A stretch of DNA of 64,000 nt from JAJDTT01 sp965116695 (lineage in GTDB: Bacteria > Acidobacteriota > UBA6911 > RPQK01 > JAJDTT01): contig OZ220706.1 in assembly GCA_965116695.1 (NCBI GenBank), positions 4,402,001-4,466,000 on the forward strand, in the 5' to 3' direction. The notes under the pieces are model-generated. The model was not told where the DNA came from and searched no databases. It saw nothing but the letters and a program-made list of their open reading frames with translations. Each line of letters opens with the position of its first letter. Position 1 is the stretch's first letter. A program made the translations under genes and the position numbers. Of this stretch, positions 54,574 through 63,178 are shown piece after piece.

Positions 54574-56552
54574 GACCTCCCCTCGCCCAGGATCTCGGCG
54601 AGCATTCCTTCTGTTTCCTGCTCCAGTGCCAGAATGTCAGCACGGATCTCCTCCAACGCCCGCATCGGCTTCGGCTTGTAGAAATACCGATTGAAACTGA
54701 CCTCGTAGCCGATCTTCACCTTGTTTGGTTGATACCATGCGTCACCGGCATAGGGTAGAACTTCGCGACCCAGGAACCCGTCAATGCCTCCTTTCTCCAA
54801 CAGAGGGATCTGCTCCGTGTCGCGCAAATCGGTGTCCGGTTCGTACTCCACGACGACAGATCGCCCGTTGACGGTGGCAGCAAACAGGCCGTGCAGCGGG
54901 TCGGCTCTGGTCCCCCGCTTGCGGATCCTTTTGATCACGGCTGGCGCCGTCTCGCTCCGCACGCCACTTACCTTTAGTCCCCTGATCTCCGCAGCCTTGT
55001 ACGAACGGTTGGGATCGATGCCTTCGATGCGCAACGGCCTTTCCACCGTTACTTTCCAGTAGCCGAAGGCGGCATTGTCGAAGATCTTGCTCTCCCCGTT
55101 TTCCTCGAACGCGAGAAACGTCTCGCAGATCCAAGCGATGTCCTTCTCGCCCAGCTCGCAGTTCTTCTTTCCCAGGTTCTTCCGCAGGGCCTGGAACCGC
55201 TTCGTCGCGTCGATCAGCTGCACCTTGCCCTTCCGGTGAACGGGTTTCCGGTTCGCGAGCACCCAGACATAAGTGGCGATGCCGGTGTTGTAGAACATGT
55301 TGAGGGGCAGAGCCACGATGGCCTCCAACCAGTCATTCTCGATGATCCAGCGGCGGATGTTGCTCTCCCCTTGGCCGGCATTGCCCGTGAAAAGGGAACT
55401 GCCGTTGTGGACCTCGGCGATCCGGCTGCCGAGCACCGTGTGCTGCTTCATCTTGGAAAGCTTGTTGGCGAGAAACAGCATCTGACCATCGCTGGTCCGT
55501 GTGACCAGCGAATAGTCGGGGTCACCCGCATGCTCGATCACGAAACGCGGGTCGCGCATATCCTTCTTGCCGCCCATGCGCGCCAAGTCACTCTTCCAAC
55601 TCTTGCCATAGGGTGGATTGGAGAGCATGAAGTCGAACTCGTTCGACGGGAATGCGTCGTTGGCAAGAGTCGAGTGCTCCGGTCCGCCGACGATGTTGTC
55701 GGCCGCCGCGCCTTCGCCTTTCAGCAGCAAGTCGGCCTTGCAGATGGCGTAAGTCTCGGCGTTGATCTCCTGGCCATAAAGGTGCGTGGAGACCTTCTTG
55801 CCCCGCTCTGCGGCGAGCCGCGACAGGGTATCCTCGGCTACGGTCAACATGCCGCCGGTCCCGCAGGCGCCGTCGTAGAGAAGGTATGTTCCAGATTTGA
55901 TCTCGTCGGCGATGGGTAGGAAGAGAAGCTTAGCCATCAGAGTCACGGCGTCCCGCGGAGTCCAGTGTTCACCGGCCTCCTCGTTGTTCTCCTCGTTGAA
56001 GCGCCGAACCAACTCTTCGAAGATCGACCCCATCCCGTGGTTGTCGAGGCCGGGGTGACGGACGGACCCGTCAGCGTTCATGATCGGGTCGGGACTCAGA
56101 TTGATGTCAGGCGAAGTGAGCTTCTCGATCAGCGAGCCCAAGGCGTCTGCCCTGGAGAGGCGTGGAATCTGGTTGCGGAATTCGAAGTTGTTGAGGATGT
56201 CCTGGACGTTGGGAGAAAAGCCGTCCAGGTAGGCTTCAAAGTCAGCCGTGAGCTGCTGACGGTTGGCACGGGACCTCAAGTCGCGCAAGGTGAACTTTGA
56301 GGTGTTGTAGAAATCCTGTCCGGCCGCCTGCCGCAGAGCCGGATCCTGCTCGACGACCCCCACCGCGTCCAGTGACGCTTTCATCTCCAGCACGGCTTGC
56401 TTAGTGTCCTCCAGAACGACATCCAGCCGCCGCAGGACGGTCATGGGAAGAATGACGTCCCGGTACTTGCCACGAACGTAGAGGTCGCGCAGAACATCGT
56501 CGGCGATACCCCAGATGTAGTTGGCGATCCAGTTCAAATCGGTATGGTCCAT
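54570..56552 (-). CDS. hsdM: Type I restriction DNA methyltransferase (HsdM)
   Basis: 660 residues from ATG 56552, starting MDHTDLNWIANYIWG. The frame is open further back, but that part is repeat copy D, not protein. The AdoMet-binding region has YDGACGTGGMLTVAE, and the catalytic adenine-methylase motif is NPPYGKSW. HsdM methylates adenine in the target sequence for self-protection. First gene of the operon hsdM-hsdS-DUF433-DUF5615-hsdR. Confidence 0.95.
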   Translation of the reverse strand: MDHTDLNWIANYIWGIADDVLRDLYVRGKYRDVILPMTVLRRLDVVLEDTKQAVLEMKASLDAVGVVEQDPALRQAAGQDFYNTSKFTLRDLRSRANRQQLTADFEAYLDGFSPNVQDILNNFEFRNQIPRLSRADALGSLIEKLTSPDINLSPDPIMNADGSVRHPGLDNHGMGSIFEELVRRFNEENNEEAGEHWTPRDAVTLMAKLLFLPIADEIKSGTYLLYDGACGTGGMLTVAEDTLSRLAAERGKKVSTHLYGQEINAETYAICKADLLLKGEGAAADNIVGGPEHSTLANDAFPSNEFDFMLSNPPYGKSWKSDLARMGGKKDMRDPRFVIEHAGDPDYSLVTRTSDGQMLFLANKLSKMKQHTVLGSRIAEVHNGSSLFTGNAGQGESNIRRWIIENDWLEAIVALPLNMFYNTGIATYVWVLANRKPVHRKGKVQLIDATKRFQALRKNLGKKNCELGEKDIAWICETFLAFEENGESKIFDNAAFGYWKVTVERPLRIEGIDPNRSYKAAEIRGLKVSGVRSETAPAVIKRIRKRGTRADPLHGLFAATVNGRSVVVEYEPDTDLRDTEQIPLLEKGGIDGFLGREVLPYAGDAWYQPNKVKIGYEVSFNRYFYKPKPMRALEEIRADILALEQETEGMLAEILGEGRS

Positions 56553-56602
56553 CAGATGCACGATTATACTAAACGCCCGAGAGCCGAAGCTTCTTCTGAC
56601 CG

Positions 56603-56880
56603 GGCCTTCCCGCAGGGAGAATGAGACGGGAGCGACCCCCCGCCAGGGGGTGCTGCGCAAATGTAAGTTGCGCCACACCCCCGCGCCCGCACCGGGCAGG
56701 AAAAAGGGGGGGTCGCTCCCGTCAACCTCCGCTTTCCCCGTGCGGGCACGGCGAAGCCGGGAATGTGCCCGTAACTGCATGAGCGACAAAGAGATCGGAG
56801 AAATCGGAGGTGTAAGTCAAAAGGCTTCCGGGATGTAACTCGGGTCCGTTGTCTCACTTACACCTCCCGATCGACACCGG
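56603..56880 (-). repeat. Word-carrying structured repeat, copy D, just upstream of hsdM
   Basis: Reads right to left. The hairpin pairs GTGTAAG (56863-56857) with CTTACAC (56816-56810). The palindrome has arms 56628-56641 and 56706-56720. At the centre the inner hairpin GCGCAA-CTTACAT-TTGCGC (minus strand, 56673-56655) has the word, with one change, as its 7-base loop. It ends 51 bases before the hsdM start and is in the same orientation, so it could be in the operon's leader. Confidence 0.85.
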
Positions 56881-56899
56881 GAAGCCCTTTCGCCTCCCC

Positions 56900-57407
56900 A
56901 TGAACCTCGTCGATCCGCAGGTGACGCGGCTGTTCCCGTGCCGCCACTATGCCGGCCATGCCCAGGGGCGGAGCCGGTACTTCCTCCGCAAGCTCCCCCT
57001 GGCCCTGGAGGAGGACCGGGCGACCTTCGTCCATGTCGATCCCGGCCGGGACACCGACTCGGATCTGCTCTCATGGGGGGGCGGAGCACAACCGGCGCTG
57101 GGCCGCGCTACGCGCACAAGACCATCCGGTGCACGTGGTCGCGGTGGCCCGCGACGACCTCCTACGGGAACGGGCCGGGAAGGTCCTGCGGCGCTGGGCC
57201 TGCCCGGGTCCCGAGGCCGTGTTCCACCTCCGGGGGGCCTGTCCGGCGAAGTCCCGGGATGTGAAACACACATGGGGGGGTGTGTTCCACTCCGGGAGCA
57301 TCGAGCGTTACACGCTCCCTTTCCGCCATCCTGTTGAGCCCCTTCGGTTTGTCCCCGCCCTTCGGGAGAAGGCGCGCCCGGACGGGGAGTCCGGGGAGAA
57401 GAAGTGA
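56900..57407 (+). pseudogene. Unknown gene disrupted by a +1 frameshift in a run of seven G
   Basis: ATG 56900 encodes VTRLFPCRHYAGHAQGRSRY and continues to the G7 run at 57076-57082. With six G the frame would continue as SWGAEHNRRWAALRAQDHPV and run to a TGA at 57405-57407. That stop lies inside the left arm of repeat copy F. No family recognised. It may be a real pseudogene, a phase-variable gene or a sequencing error. Confidence 0.45.
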
Positions 57408-57531
57408 GCGACCCCCCTGTTTTCGTGCCTCGCACGTCACGCAAGCGCTGCCGGTGTTCCACTCCGTTGGACACCGGCGCGGCGTGCGCGGGGGGGGCGC
57501 TCACTTCTTCATTGATCCCTGCGGGAAGGCC
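57246..57531 (+). repeat. Word-carrying structured repeat, copy F
   Basis: The most divergent copy. The hairpin pairs GTGAAACACAC (57261-57271) with GTGTGTTCCAC (57280-57290). The centre of the palindrome has GTGTTCCACTCC again (57454-57465), a 12-base identity with 57282-57293. Arms are GAAGAAGTGAGCG (57398-57410) and CGCTCACTTCTTC (57498-57510), so the outer stem differs from the other copies with compensating changes. The 3' edge ATCCCTGCGGGAAGGCC is shared. Confidence 0.8.
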
Positions 57532-57603
57532 TCTGCGAAGATGGGGAAGGGAGAATTCCAGTCTGTCGTGAGAAAATGCGCCGCACCCTTGGCCCGGCCT
57601 CAC

Positions 57604-57710
57604 CAAGCCAACACAGGCCAAATGGCGGGCTTGTTTTTTCGGGAGTTCTCGAAGATTGCGCCCGAGTGGGTTTCCGGCGGCATATCGGCGGACGATGGCT
57701 TCGCTCAGGC
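57604..57710 (+). pseudogene. Relic fragment (family X), tail-to-tail with an integrase relic
   Basis: Encodes ANTGQMAGLFFREFSKIAPE followed by WVSGGISADDGF. The first part matches QANIGPLGASFFS (45425-45473) and QANIGCLRASFFS (46131-46183); the second matches the relic at 37120-37215. The protein source is unknown. Confidence 0.4.
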
Positions 57711-57763
57711 CTTCAAGCTGGCGCTCTGCGCACGGCGGATCAACGGAGCCGGCCGGATGCAGG

Positions 57764-57922
57764 TTACCGACTCCCGCCGGCCAGATAGTCCGCCCAGTCG
57801 TCCATGAGACGCCTTCGCCGCTCGAACAGGTCCATGCGCCGGTAGGCGGCCTCGACCGGGTTGCGCACCTTGTGCGCCAGCGCCGCCTCCGCCACCCAGT
57901 TCCGGAAGTGCTGACTCACGGG
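57764..57922 (-). pseudogene. Integrase C-terminal relic
   Basis: Encodes WVAEAALAHKVRNPVEAAYR then RMDLFERRRRLMDDW, with a stop at 57766-57764. All catalytic residues upstream of the final helix are lost. After the stop it shares the CCGGCTCCGTTGATCCGCC tail seen beside the other relics. Confidence 0.7.
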
Positions 57923-57960
57923 CGGAGGTAGTGCGATAGTATGGAGGTCGGTCAGCCACT

Positions 57961-58479
57961 ATGAACTCTAAGGATTCTACTACCCGCAGCGCAGTGTGGG
58001 CGGCTGAGTTTTCCTGGTACTTGATTCAGGGGGTCGAAATTCTACTGAAGACCGCCGAGCAGACACAGGGTGAACTGAAGGCAACGAGAGAACCGGAGGA
58101 ATGGCGGCTCGAGGAATGGCAGCTCGCCGCCAAGACGCGAGCGATGGCTCATACTAGCGCTCTTCAAGCACTATTGGCCATCGAGATCGCTCTCAAGGCT
58201 TATCAAATCCGCGATACGGGCCAACATACCCATACCCACAATCTTCAGTGTCTGTTTGATTCCTTGAAGGACGCAACCAGGACACGCCTTGAGAATCTCG
58301 GGCCAGAGGTCAAGAGTACTCTCCAGAAGTATCCCAAGGGCTTTGTTGCTCTCCGCTACCCGTTCGAGCAACTAGGAAACTCAGAATGGTTTTACATTCC
58401 CCGGCCAACCGATCCGCTTTATGCGGCAGCGACAAATATCGTCAAAGCCCTAAAGATGGACTTTTTTGGGAGAGACTAG
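57961..58479 (+). CDS. HEPN-like protein
   Basis: 172 residues, mostly helical. The central HEPN-like segment is LLAIEIALKAYQIRDTGQHT followed by HTHNLQCLFDSL; RDTGQH fits the R-x4-6-H motif of HEPN ribonucleases. The truncated gene at 42669-42983 is a relative. HEPN proteins usually work with a nucleotidyltransferase partner or alone as toxins. No partner gene is adjacent, so the role is open. Confidence 0.6.
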   Translation: MNSKDSTTRSAVWAAEFSWYLIQGVEILLKTAEQTQGELKATREPEEWRLEEWQLAAKTRAMAHTSALQALLAIEIALKAYQIRDTGQHTHTHNLQCLFDSLKDATRTRLENLGPEVKSTLQKYPKGFVALRYPFEQLGNSEWFYIPRPTDPLYAAATNIVKALKMDFFGRD

Positions 58480-58657
58480 TTCTTCTTGAAATACTGGAGA
58501 ATCTCGCGTGCGTACTCCAAAACTCACTAGACAAAACACTACCGAATTGTCTAACGAGACTCCCGCTATTTACCCTTGCATTGCGGCCATTACGAGACGA
58601 TCGACATCGGATCTGCTCCAACGGCAAGAATGGCAGGTCGTGCAACCCTGATTGAAC

Positions 58658-59980
58658 CTACGTGATTTCTCGTCGTGATTGGTGCGCCCCCGTCTCCGCC
58701 AGATAGGCCTCCCAATCGTCCATGAGCCGCCTCCGCCGCTCGAACAGGTCCGTGCGCCGGTAGGCCGCCTCGATCGGGTTGCGCACCTTGTGCGCCAAAG
58801 CCGCCTCCGCCACCTCGCGCGGATGATCCGTCTTCTCGGCCGCCCAGTCGCGGAAGCTCGACCGGAACCCGTGCGGCACCGCCGCGATCTTCAACGCCCG
58901 TAGCAGGTCCGGCATGGCCGTATTCCCGATGGGCTTTCCGCGCACGCTCGGAAAAACGAGTGGGCTGGCTCCTCCGAGCGTCCGCGCCTCCTCCAGGATC
59001 TCCAACGCTCGTCGGGACAACGGGACCCGGTGCTCCCGGTTCCCCTTCGTCCGTGGCGCCGGGATGGTCCATACTCCCCCCTCCCGGTCGATCTCCTTCC
59101 ACGCGGCCCCACGGACCTCGCCGGATCGTGTCGCCGTCTGGACCAGGAACTCGAACATCAGCTTCAACAACGGCCGCGCGTTCGACTCCCGAACCGTCTG
59201 GAGTGCGGACGCCACTTCACCGTGAGGCAACGCCCGCATGTGACGCACGGCGTTCCCCTGCGAGCCGAGCACCGGACCGATCCGGTCGCACGGGTTGTCG
59301 GGCCGAAGATCCATCGCTACGGCCCACTCCAGGACCGCGCGGATGCGCTGGCGCAGCTTCCGGGCCGTGGGGGCCTTCTCGTGCCAGATCGGAGCCAGTA
59401 TTCCGATCACGTCGGCGCTCGTCACCTCCGCAATCGGCATCTTCCCGATATGAGGCAAGACGTGGCGCTCCAGGCTTCCCAGCCAGAGCCGCGCATGCAG
59501 GGGGGAGCGCCAGCCCGGCCGCAACTGCTTCCAGACCGTCCGGGCGGCGTCCGCGAAGGTGGGCATCGACTCGGCCCGCCGCTTCTCGGCCCGGGGGTCG
59601 CCCCCGTCGCGGGCCAGCTTCCGGTTGGCGAACGCCTTCTCGCGCGCTTCCTTGAGCGAGACGAGGGGGAATCCGCCGAGGCCGAGCTCGGTTCGGCGCC
59701 CCCGGATGGTGATGCGTTGAATCCAGCCCCGGCTGCCCGTGGGCCGGACGTCGAGATAGAGCCCGTGGCCGTCGCAGTAGCGTCCGGCCTGGTTCACGTT
59801 GCGGACAAAGGCCGGAGTCAGGGCGTTGAGGGGATGCCGGCCGCGCGGTTTGCGTTTCGGAGGTCGTTTCGGGATTCTTATACCTACCACTATACCTACC
59901 ACAGAATGGTGGATGCAAGGGGATGGAGCGGAGCGGTATGGGACAAGGTCGGATGTCCGATCTAGTGGTAAGTCAATCAT
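58658..59980 (-). CDS. P4-type tyrosine recombinase (integrase), second intact copy
   Basis: About 440 residues from ATG 59980; an ATG at 60034 is possible and the true start is uncertain, because the early part contains a doubled GGTAGGTATA. The DUF4102 domain begins RYCDGHGLYLDVRPTGSRGW. The catalytic domain has Arg in TATRSGEVRGA, HGFRSSFRDW and the terminal Tyr region EAAYRRTDLFERRRRLMDDW. It resembles the first integrase but is clearly a separate lineage. Confidence 0.85.
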   Translation of the reverse strand: MIDLPLDRTSDLVPYRSAPSPCIHHSVVGIVVGIRIPKRPPKRKPRGRHPLNALTPAFVRNVNQAGRYCDGHGLYLDVRPTGSRGWIQRITIRGRRTELGLGGFPLVSLKEAREKAFANRKLARDGGDPRAEKRRAESMPTFADAARTVWKQLRPGWRSPLHARLWLGSLERHVLPHIGKMPIAEVTSADVIGILAPIWHEKAPTARKLRQRIRAVLEWAVAMDLRPDNPCDRIGPVLGSQGNAVRHMRALPHGEVASALQTVRESNARPLLKLMFEFLVQTATRSGEVRGAAWKEIDREGGVWTIPAPRTKGNREHRVPLSRRALEILEEARTLGGASPLVFPSVRGKPIGNTAMPDLLRALKIAAVPHGFRSSFRDWAAEKTDHPREVAEAALAHKVRNPIEAAYRRTDLFERRRRLMDDWEAYLAETGAHQSRREIT

Positions 59981-60493
59981 ATACAAACACTTATGAACAA
60001 CACGGGACGTTCCTGGACGATGTACCTGATCCAATCAAGGAATCCCTACGGGAAGTTAAAAGAAACGCCCCATGAAGTGGAGAAATCGGCGGCAGTGATC
60101 TGGCGCACCGGATAGCGTCCCCTTCCAGGCTTGGAGACAATCCCGTATCGGATCGGATCGCGGTTCACGAGCCGATGCTGCATGCGGTGATCCAGGCTGG
60201 GGACGATTTGGCTCCAAGCGTCGCCGTCTCTGCCCACTGATTCCTTTCAGTGTGCCGGATCCTTGCGCCAAGCGTCGGCGAGTCCACAGGCCTCCAGCCA
60301 GCGCGGCCAACAGGAGTGCCACCATTGAGATGATTGCGCTACCAACGTGGGTCCCGCTCATTCTTACAGCGGCCGCTTCCACCAGAGTTATGGCAGCCTC
60401 GACACGATGGCAAGGAGTCCGGCGACGGCGGCCACGATGGCTCCGGTCTGGAGCCAGAGGGCACGGTGAAGGCGGGAGCGGGTGGCGAGCGGC
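59981..60493. other. Gap in the island, no supported gene
   Basis: 513 bases upstream of the second integrase. A fragment of a repeat 3' edge (AATCCCTACGGGAAG, about 60042-60056) is present. Frames on both strands have no supported start. Confidence 0.45.
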
Positions 60494-60783
60494 GCGACCG
60501 CGTCGTGTCGGTCCTCGAACCACAGGACGTAGTAGTGCGGCACATGCGGGCCTTGCCGCACCGGGAGGTGGCTTCGGCGCTCAGGAAGCTCCGGGCCTCG
60601 GACGCGAAGCCCGTAGCCTTGTTGGCCTTCGGGTTCCTGGTGCTCACGGCGGCGAGGTGGGGTGAGGCGGCGCTGGCGCAGGTGGTGAAAAACAACGTCG
60701 AGGCGGTGTATCGGCGGACGGACCTGTTCGAGCGCTGGCGTCGGCTCATGGAGGACGGGGCGGGCTATCCGGCTGGCGGGAGT
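60494..60783 (+). pseudogene. Integrase relic with internal deletion
   Basis: Encodes RVVSVLEPQDVVVRHMRALP, later FGFLVLTAARWGE joined directly to AALAQVVKNNVEAVYRRTDL. The deletion starts at the same RWGE site as in the relic at 49325, but ends elsewhere. The HxxR region is lost. No stop follows, the frame runs on into repeat copy E. Confidence 0.75.
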
Positions 60784-60794
60784 CGGCAATCGGT

Positions 60795-61183
60795 GTCCGT
60801 CCGGCTCCGTAGATCCGCCGTGGTCGTCCTCCCGGCAGGCTTCGTAATCTGGCGTTCGAGTCGGCGGCCGGGAGGTCGATTGTGACCGCTGAAACGTGCG
60901 GTACCGTGCCGATCGGGGAGTGCACATGAGACAACGGGGGGCATGTGCACAATGAGGGCTCTTCGACGTGCACGGCGACTTTTCTCCAACCTGCTGTCCC
61001 CGTTCGGGTTACGGATCGCCTCGCGGCTCGGCGGTGCCGCACGGGAATGCGGAGGTGGACGGGAGCGACCCCACCTTTTTGCCTCCCGGATCGGCACTGT
61101 GGGGGCAGGCTGATGTGCACTGACCGTGCCATCGCCTGGGGGGGTCGCTCCCGTCCAAAAATTTCCCTTCGGGAAGCCCCGGA
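60795..61183 (+). repeat. Word-carrying structured repeat, copy E
   Basis: The full-length form, like copy C. The hairpin pairs GTGCACATG (60920-60928) with CATGTGCAC (60942-60950); the centre has ATGTGCAC (61113-61120). Palindrome arms are 61061-61075 and 61138-61152 (two differences). It follows directly the integrase relic at 60494. Confidence 0.85.
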
Positions 61184-61292
61184 GAAGAATCCGAAAGACC
61201 TGTTAGGCGGAACTTCACTGCCCCTCAAGTCCTAACAAATCATTGAAATAGCGCCGGTTACGGCTCTCCAGGCTCAGTCTGCAAATGGATAG

Positions 61293-61376
61293 TTGTTTCC
61301 ATGTAAATACTCGGTGTAATTGTCAGTATTATCCTGTATCATGTGAATGTCCGTGCTCATTATTGTTTCCATGTAA
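61293..61376 (+). promoter_or_regulatory. 14-bp direct repeat before the transposase
   Basis: TTGTTTCCATGTAA occurs at 61293-61306 and 61363-61376, the second ending 11 bases before the transposase ATG. It may be a binding site of the transposase or part of the IS left end. Matching terminal inverted repeats could not be identified. Confidence 0.5.
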
Positions 61377-61387
61377 GAGGTCCTCCC

Positions 61388-63178
61388 ATGTCCTACCACG
61401 TCGATGTCATCCCCAACCGCAACAGCCCCCCAGCCATCCTCTTCCGCCATGCCAAACGCGAGGGCAAACGCATCCGCCGCACCACCCTCGCCAACCTCTC
61501 CAAGCTTCCCCCGGAGATCGTCGACGGCATCCGCGCCCTGCTCAAGGGCGGCCAAGTCTTCCACCCCCTGGACGACACCTTCTCCATTCGCCGCGCCCTG
61601 CCCCACGGCCATGTCGCCGCTCTCCTCGGCCTCGCCCGCCAACTCGGGCTGCCCCGCCTTCTGCACCGCAACCGCAGCCGCAACCGCGACCTCGCCCTGG
61701 CCGCCATCCTCGCCCGCGTGCTGGATCCCGCTTCCAAGCTCGCCACTGCCCGGAACCTGTCTCCCCAGACCGCCACCACCAGCCTCGGCCCGCTCCTCGG
61801 TCTCGGTCCGGTCCACGGCAACGAGATGCTCGCGATGCTCGACTGGTTGGTTCGCCGCCAGGTCTGGATCGAGAAGAGCTTGGCGCGACGCCACCTGGAG
61901 GGCCGCACCCTGTTGCTTTACGACGTTTCCTCCAGCTATCTCGAGGGTCGCTGCTGTCCTCTGGCCGCGTTCGGCCACAACCGGGACGGCAAGAAAGGCA
62001 AGCTCCAGATCGTCTTCGGTCTACTGTGCGCTGAGGACGGCTGCCCGCTGGCCGTGGAGGTCTTCTCCGGCAACACGGGGGATCCGAAGACGGTGGCGGC
62101 GCAGGTCAAGAAGATCCAGGGGCGCTTCGGCATCGAGTCCATCGCCCTGGTCGGGGACCGGGGCATGCTCACTTCGGCGCGGCTGCGCGAGGACCTCTCG
62201 CCGGCCGGTCTGGCCTGGATCTCGGCCTTGAAAACCGACGCCATCCGCAAACTGATGCGGCCGTTCAAATCGGGCTCCGAAGGGGATCAACCGGCTCCGT
62301 TGCGGCCGGGCGAGTTGGTTCCGGACCGGGTTGCGGAGATCCTCAGCCCGGAATTTCCCGGAGAACGCCTGCTGGTCTGCCTCAATCCCCGCTTGCGCGA
62401 GGACCGCACCCGCAAGCGGGAGGAACTGTTGAGCGCGACCGAGAAGATCCTGCAGACCATCGCCAAGTCCGTGCGCTCCCCGAGATCGCGGTTGCGAGGC
62501 CAGGAGGCCATCAACCGCCGGGTGGGCCGGGACGTGAACCGCAAGAAGGTCGCCAAACACTTCCGGATCGAGGTGACCGATGACGATATCCGCTGGTCCA
62601 GACGCCAGGAGAAGATCGACGCGGAGGCCCAACTGGACGGCATCTACATCGTTCGCACCAGCCTGGGGACCTCCGAGATCGGGGCCGAGGAAGCGGTGGA
62701 GGCGTACAAGAGTCTCTCCCGGGTGGAACGGGCGTTTCGCTCGCTCAAGACGGCGCAGCTGGCCCTGCGCCCCGTGTACGTCTACAGCGAGGCCCATGTG
62801 CGCGGACACGTCTTTCTGTGTTTGCTGGCGTATTACCTGGAGTGGCACCTGCGGCGAGCCCTGGCGCCGCTGCTGTTCGAGGAGGAGGATCGGGCCGGGG
62901 CGCGAGCGCTGCGGAAATCTCCGGTGGAAAAAGCGCAGGTGTCCGAGCGCACGAAAGCCAAAGCCGCACGCAAACAGACCACTGACGGGCTCCCGGTGCA
63001 AAGCCTCCGGACGCTGCTGGCGAATCTCGGCACGGTCACCCTGAACCAGGTGACCCTGCCGAACGCCCCGGAGCATCCGTTTGCGATGTTCGCCAAGCCG
63101 ACGCCTCTGCAGGCGAAGGCCTTCAACCTGCTCGGCGTCGATCCGACCCGATTTGTTGCCAGTAAATGGCCAGGTTGA
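61388..63178 (+). mobile_element. IS1634-type DDE transposase
   Basis: 596 residues from ATG 61388 (AGAGG before it). The DDE residues are D in LLLYDVSSSYLEG, D in ALVGDRGMLT and E in RVERAFRSLKT, with the Y-(2)-R-(3)-E-(6)-K type spacing of IS4-like enzymes. The element appears intact and no frame damage is seen. The ends of the IS were not recognised, so no target-site duplication can be given. Confidence 0.85.

Noticed and set aside
56553..56789. Extension of hsdM into an earlier start
   Set aside because: The extra part is a translation of repeat copy D, and the protein from ATG 56552 already has the normal HsdM N-terminus.
39529..61183. CRISPR array or diversity-generating retroelement
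   Set aside because: Repeat copies are few, long, in both orientations, with no regular spacers, and no reverse transcriptase or Cas gene is present in the window.
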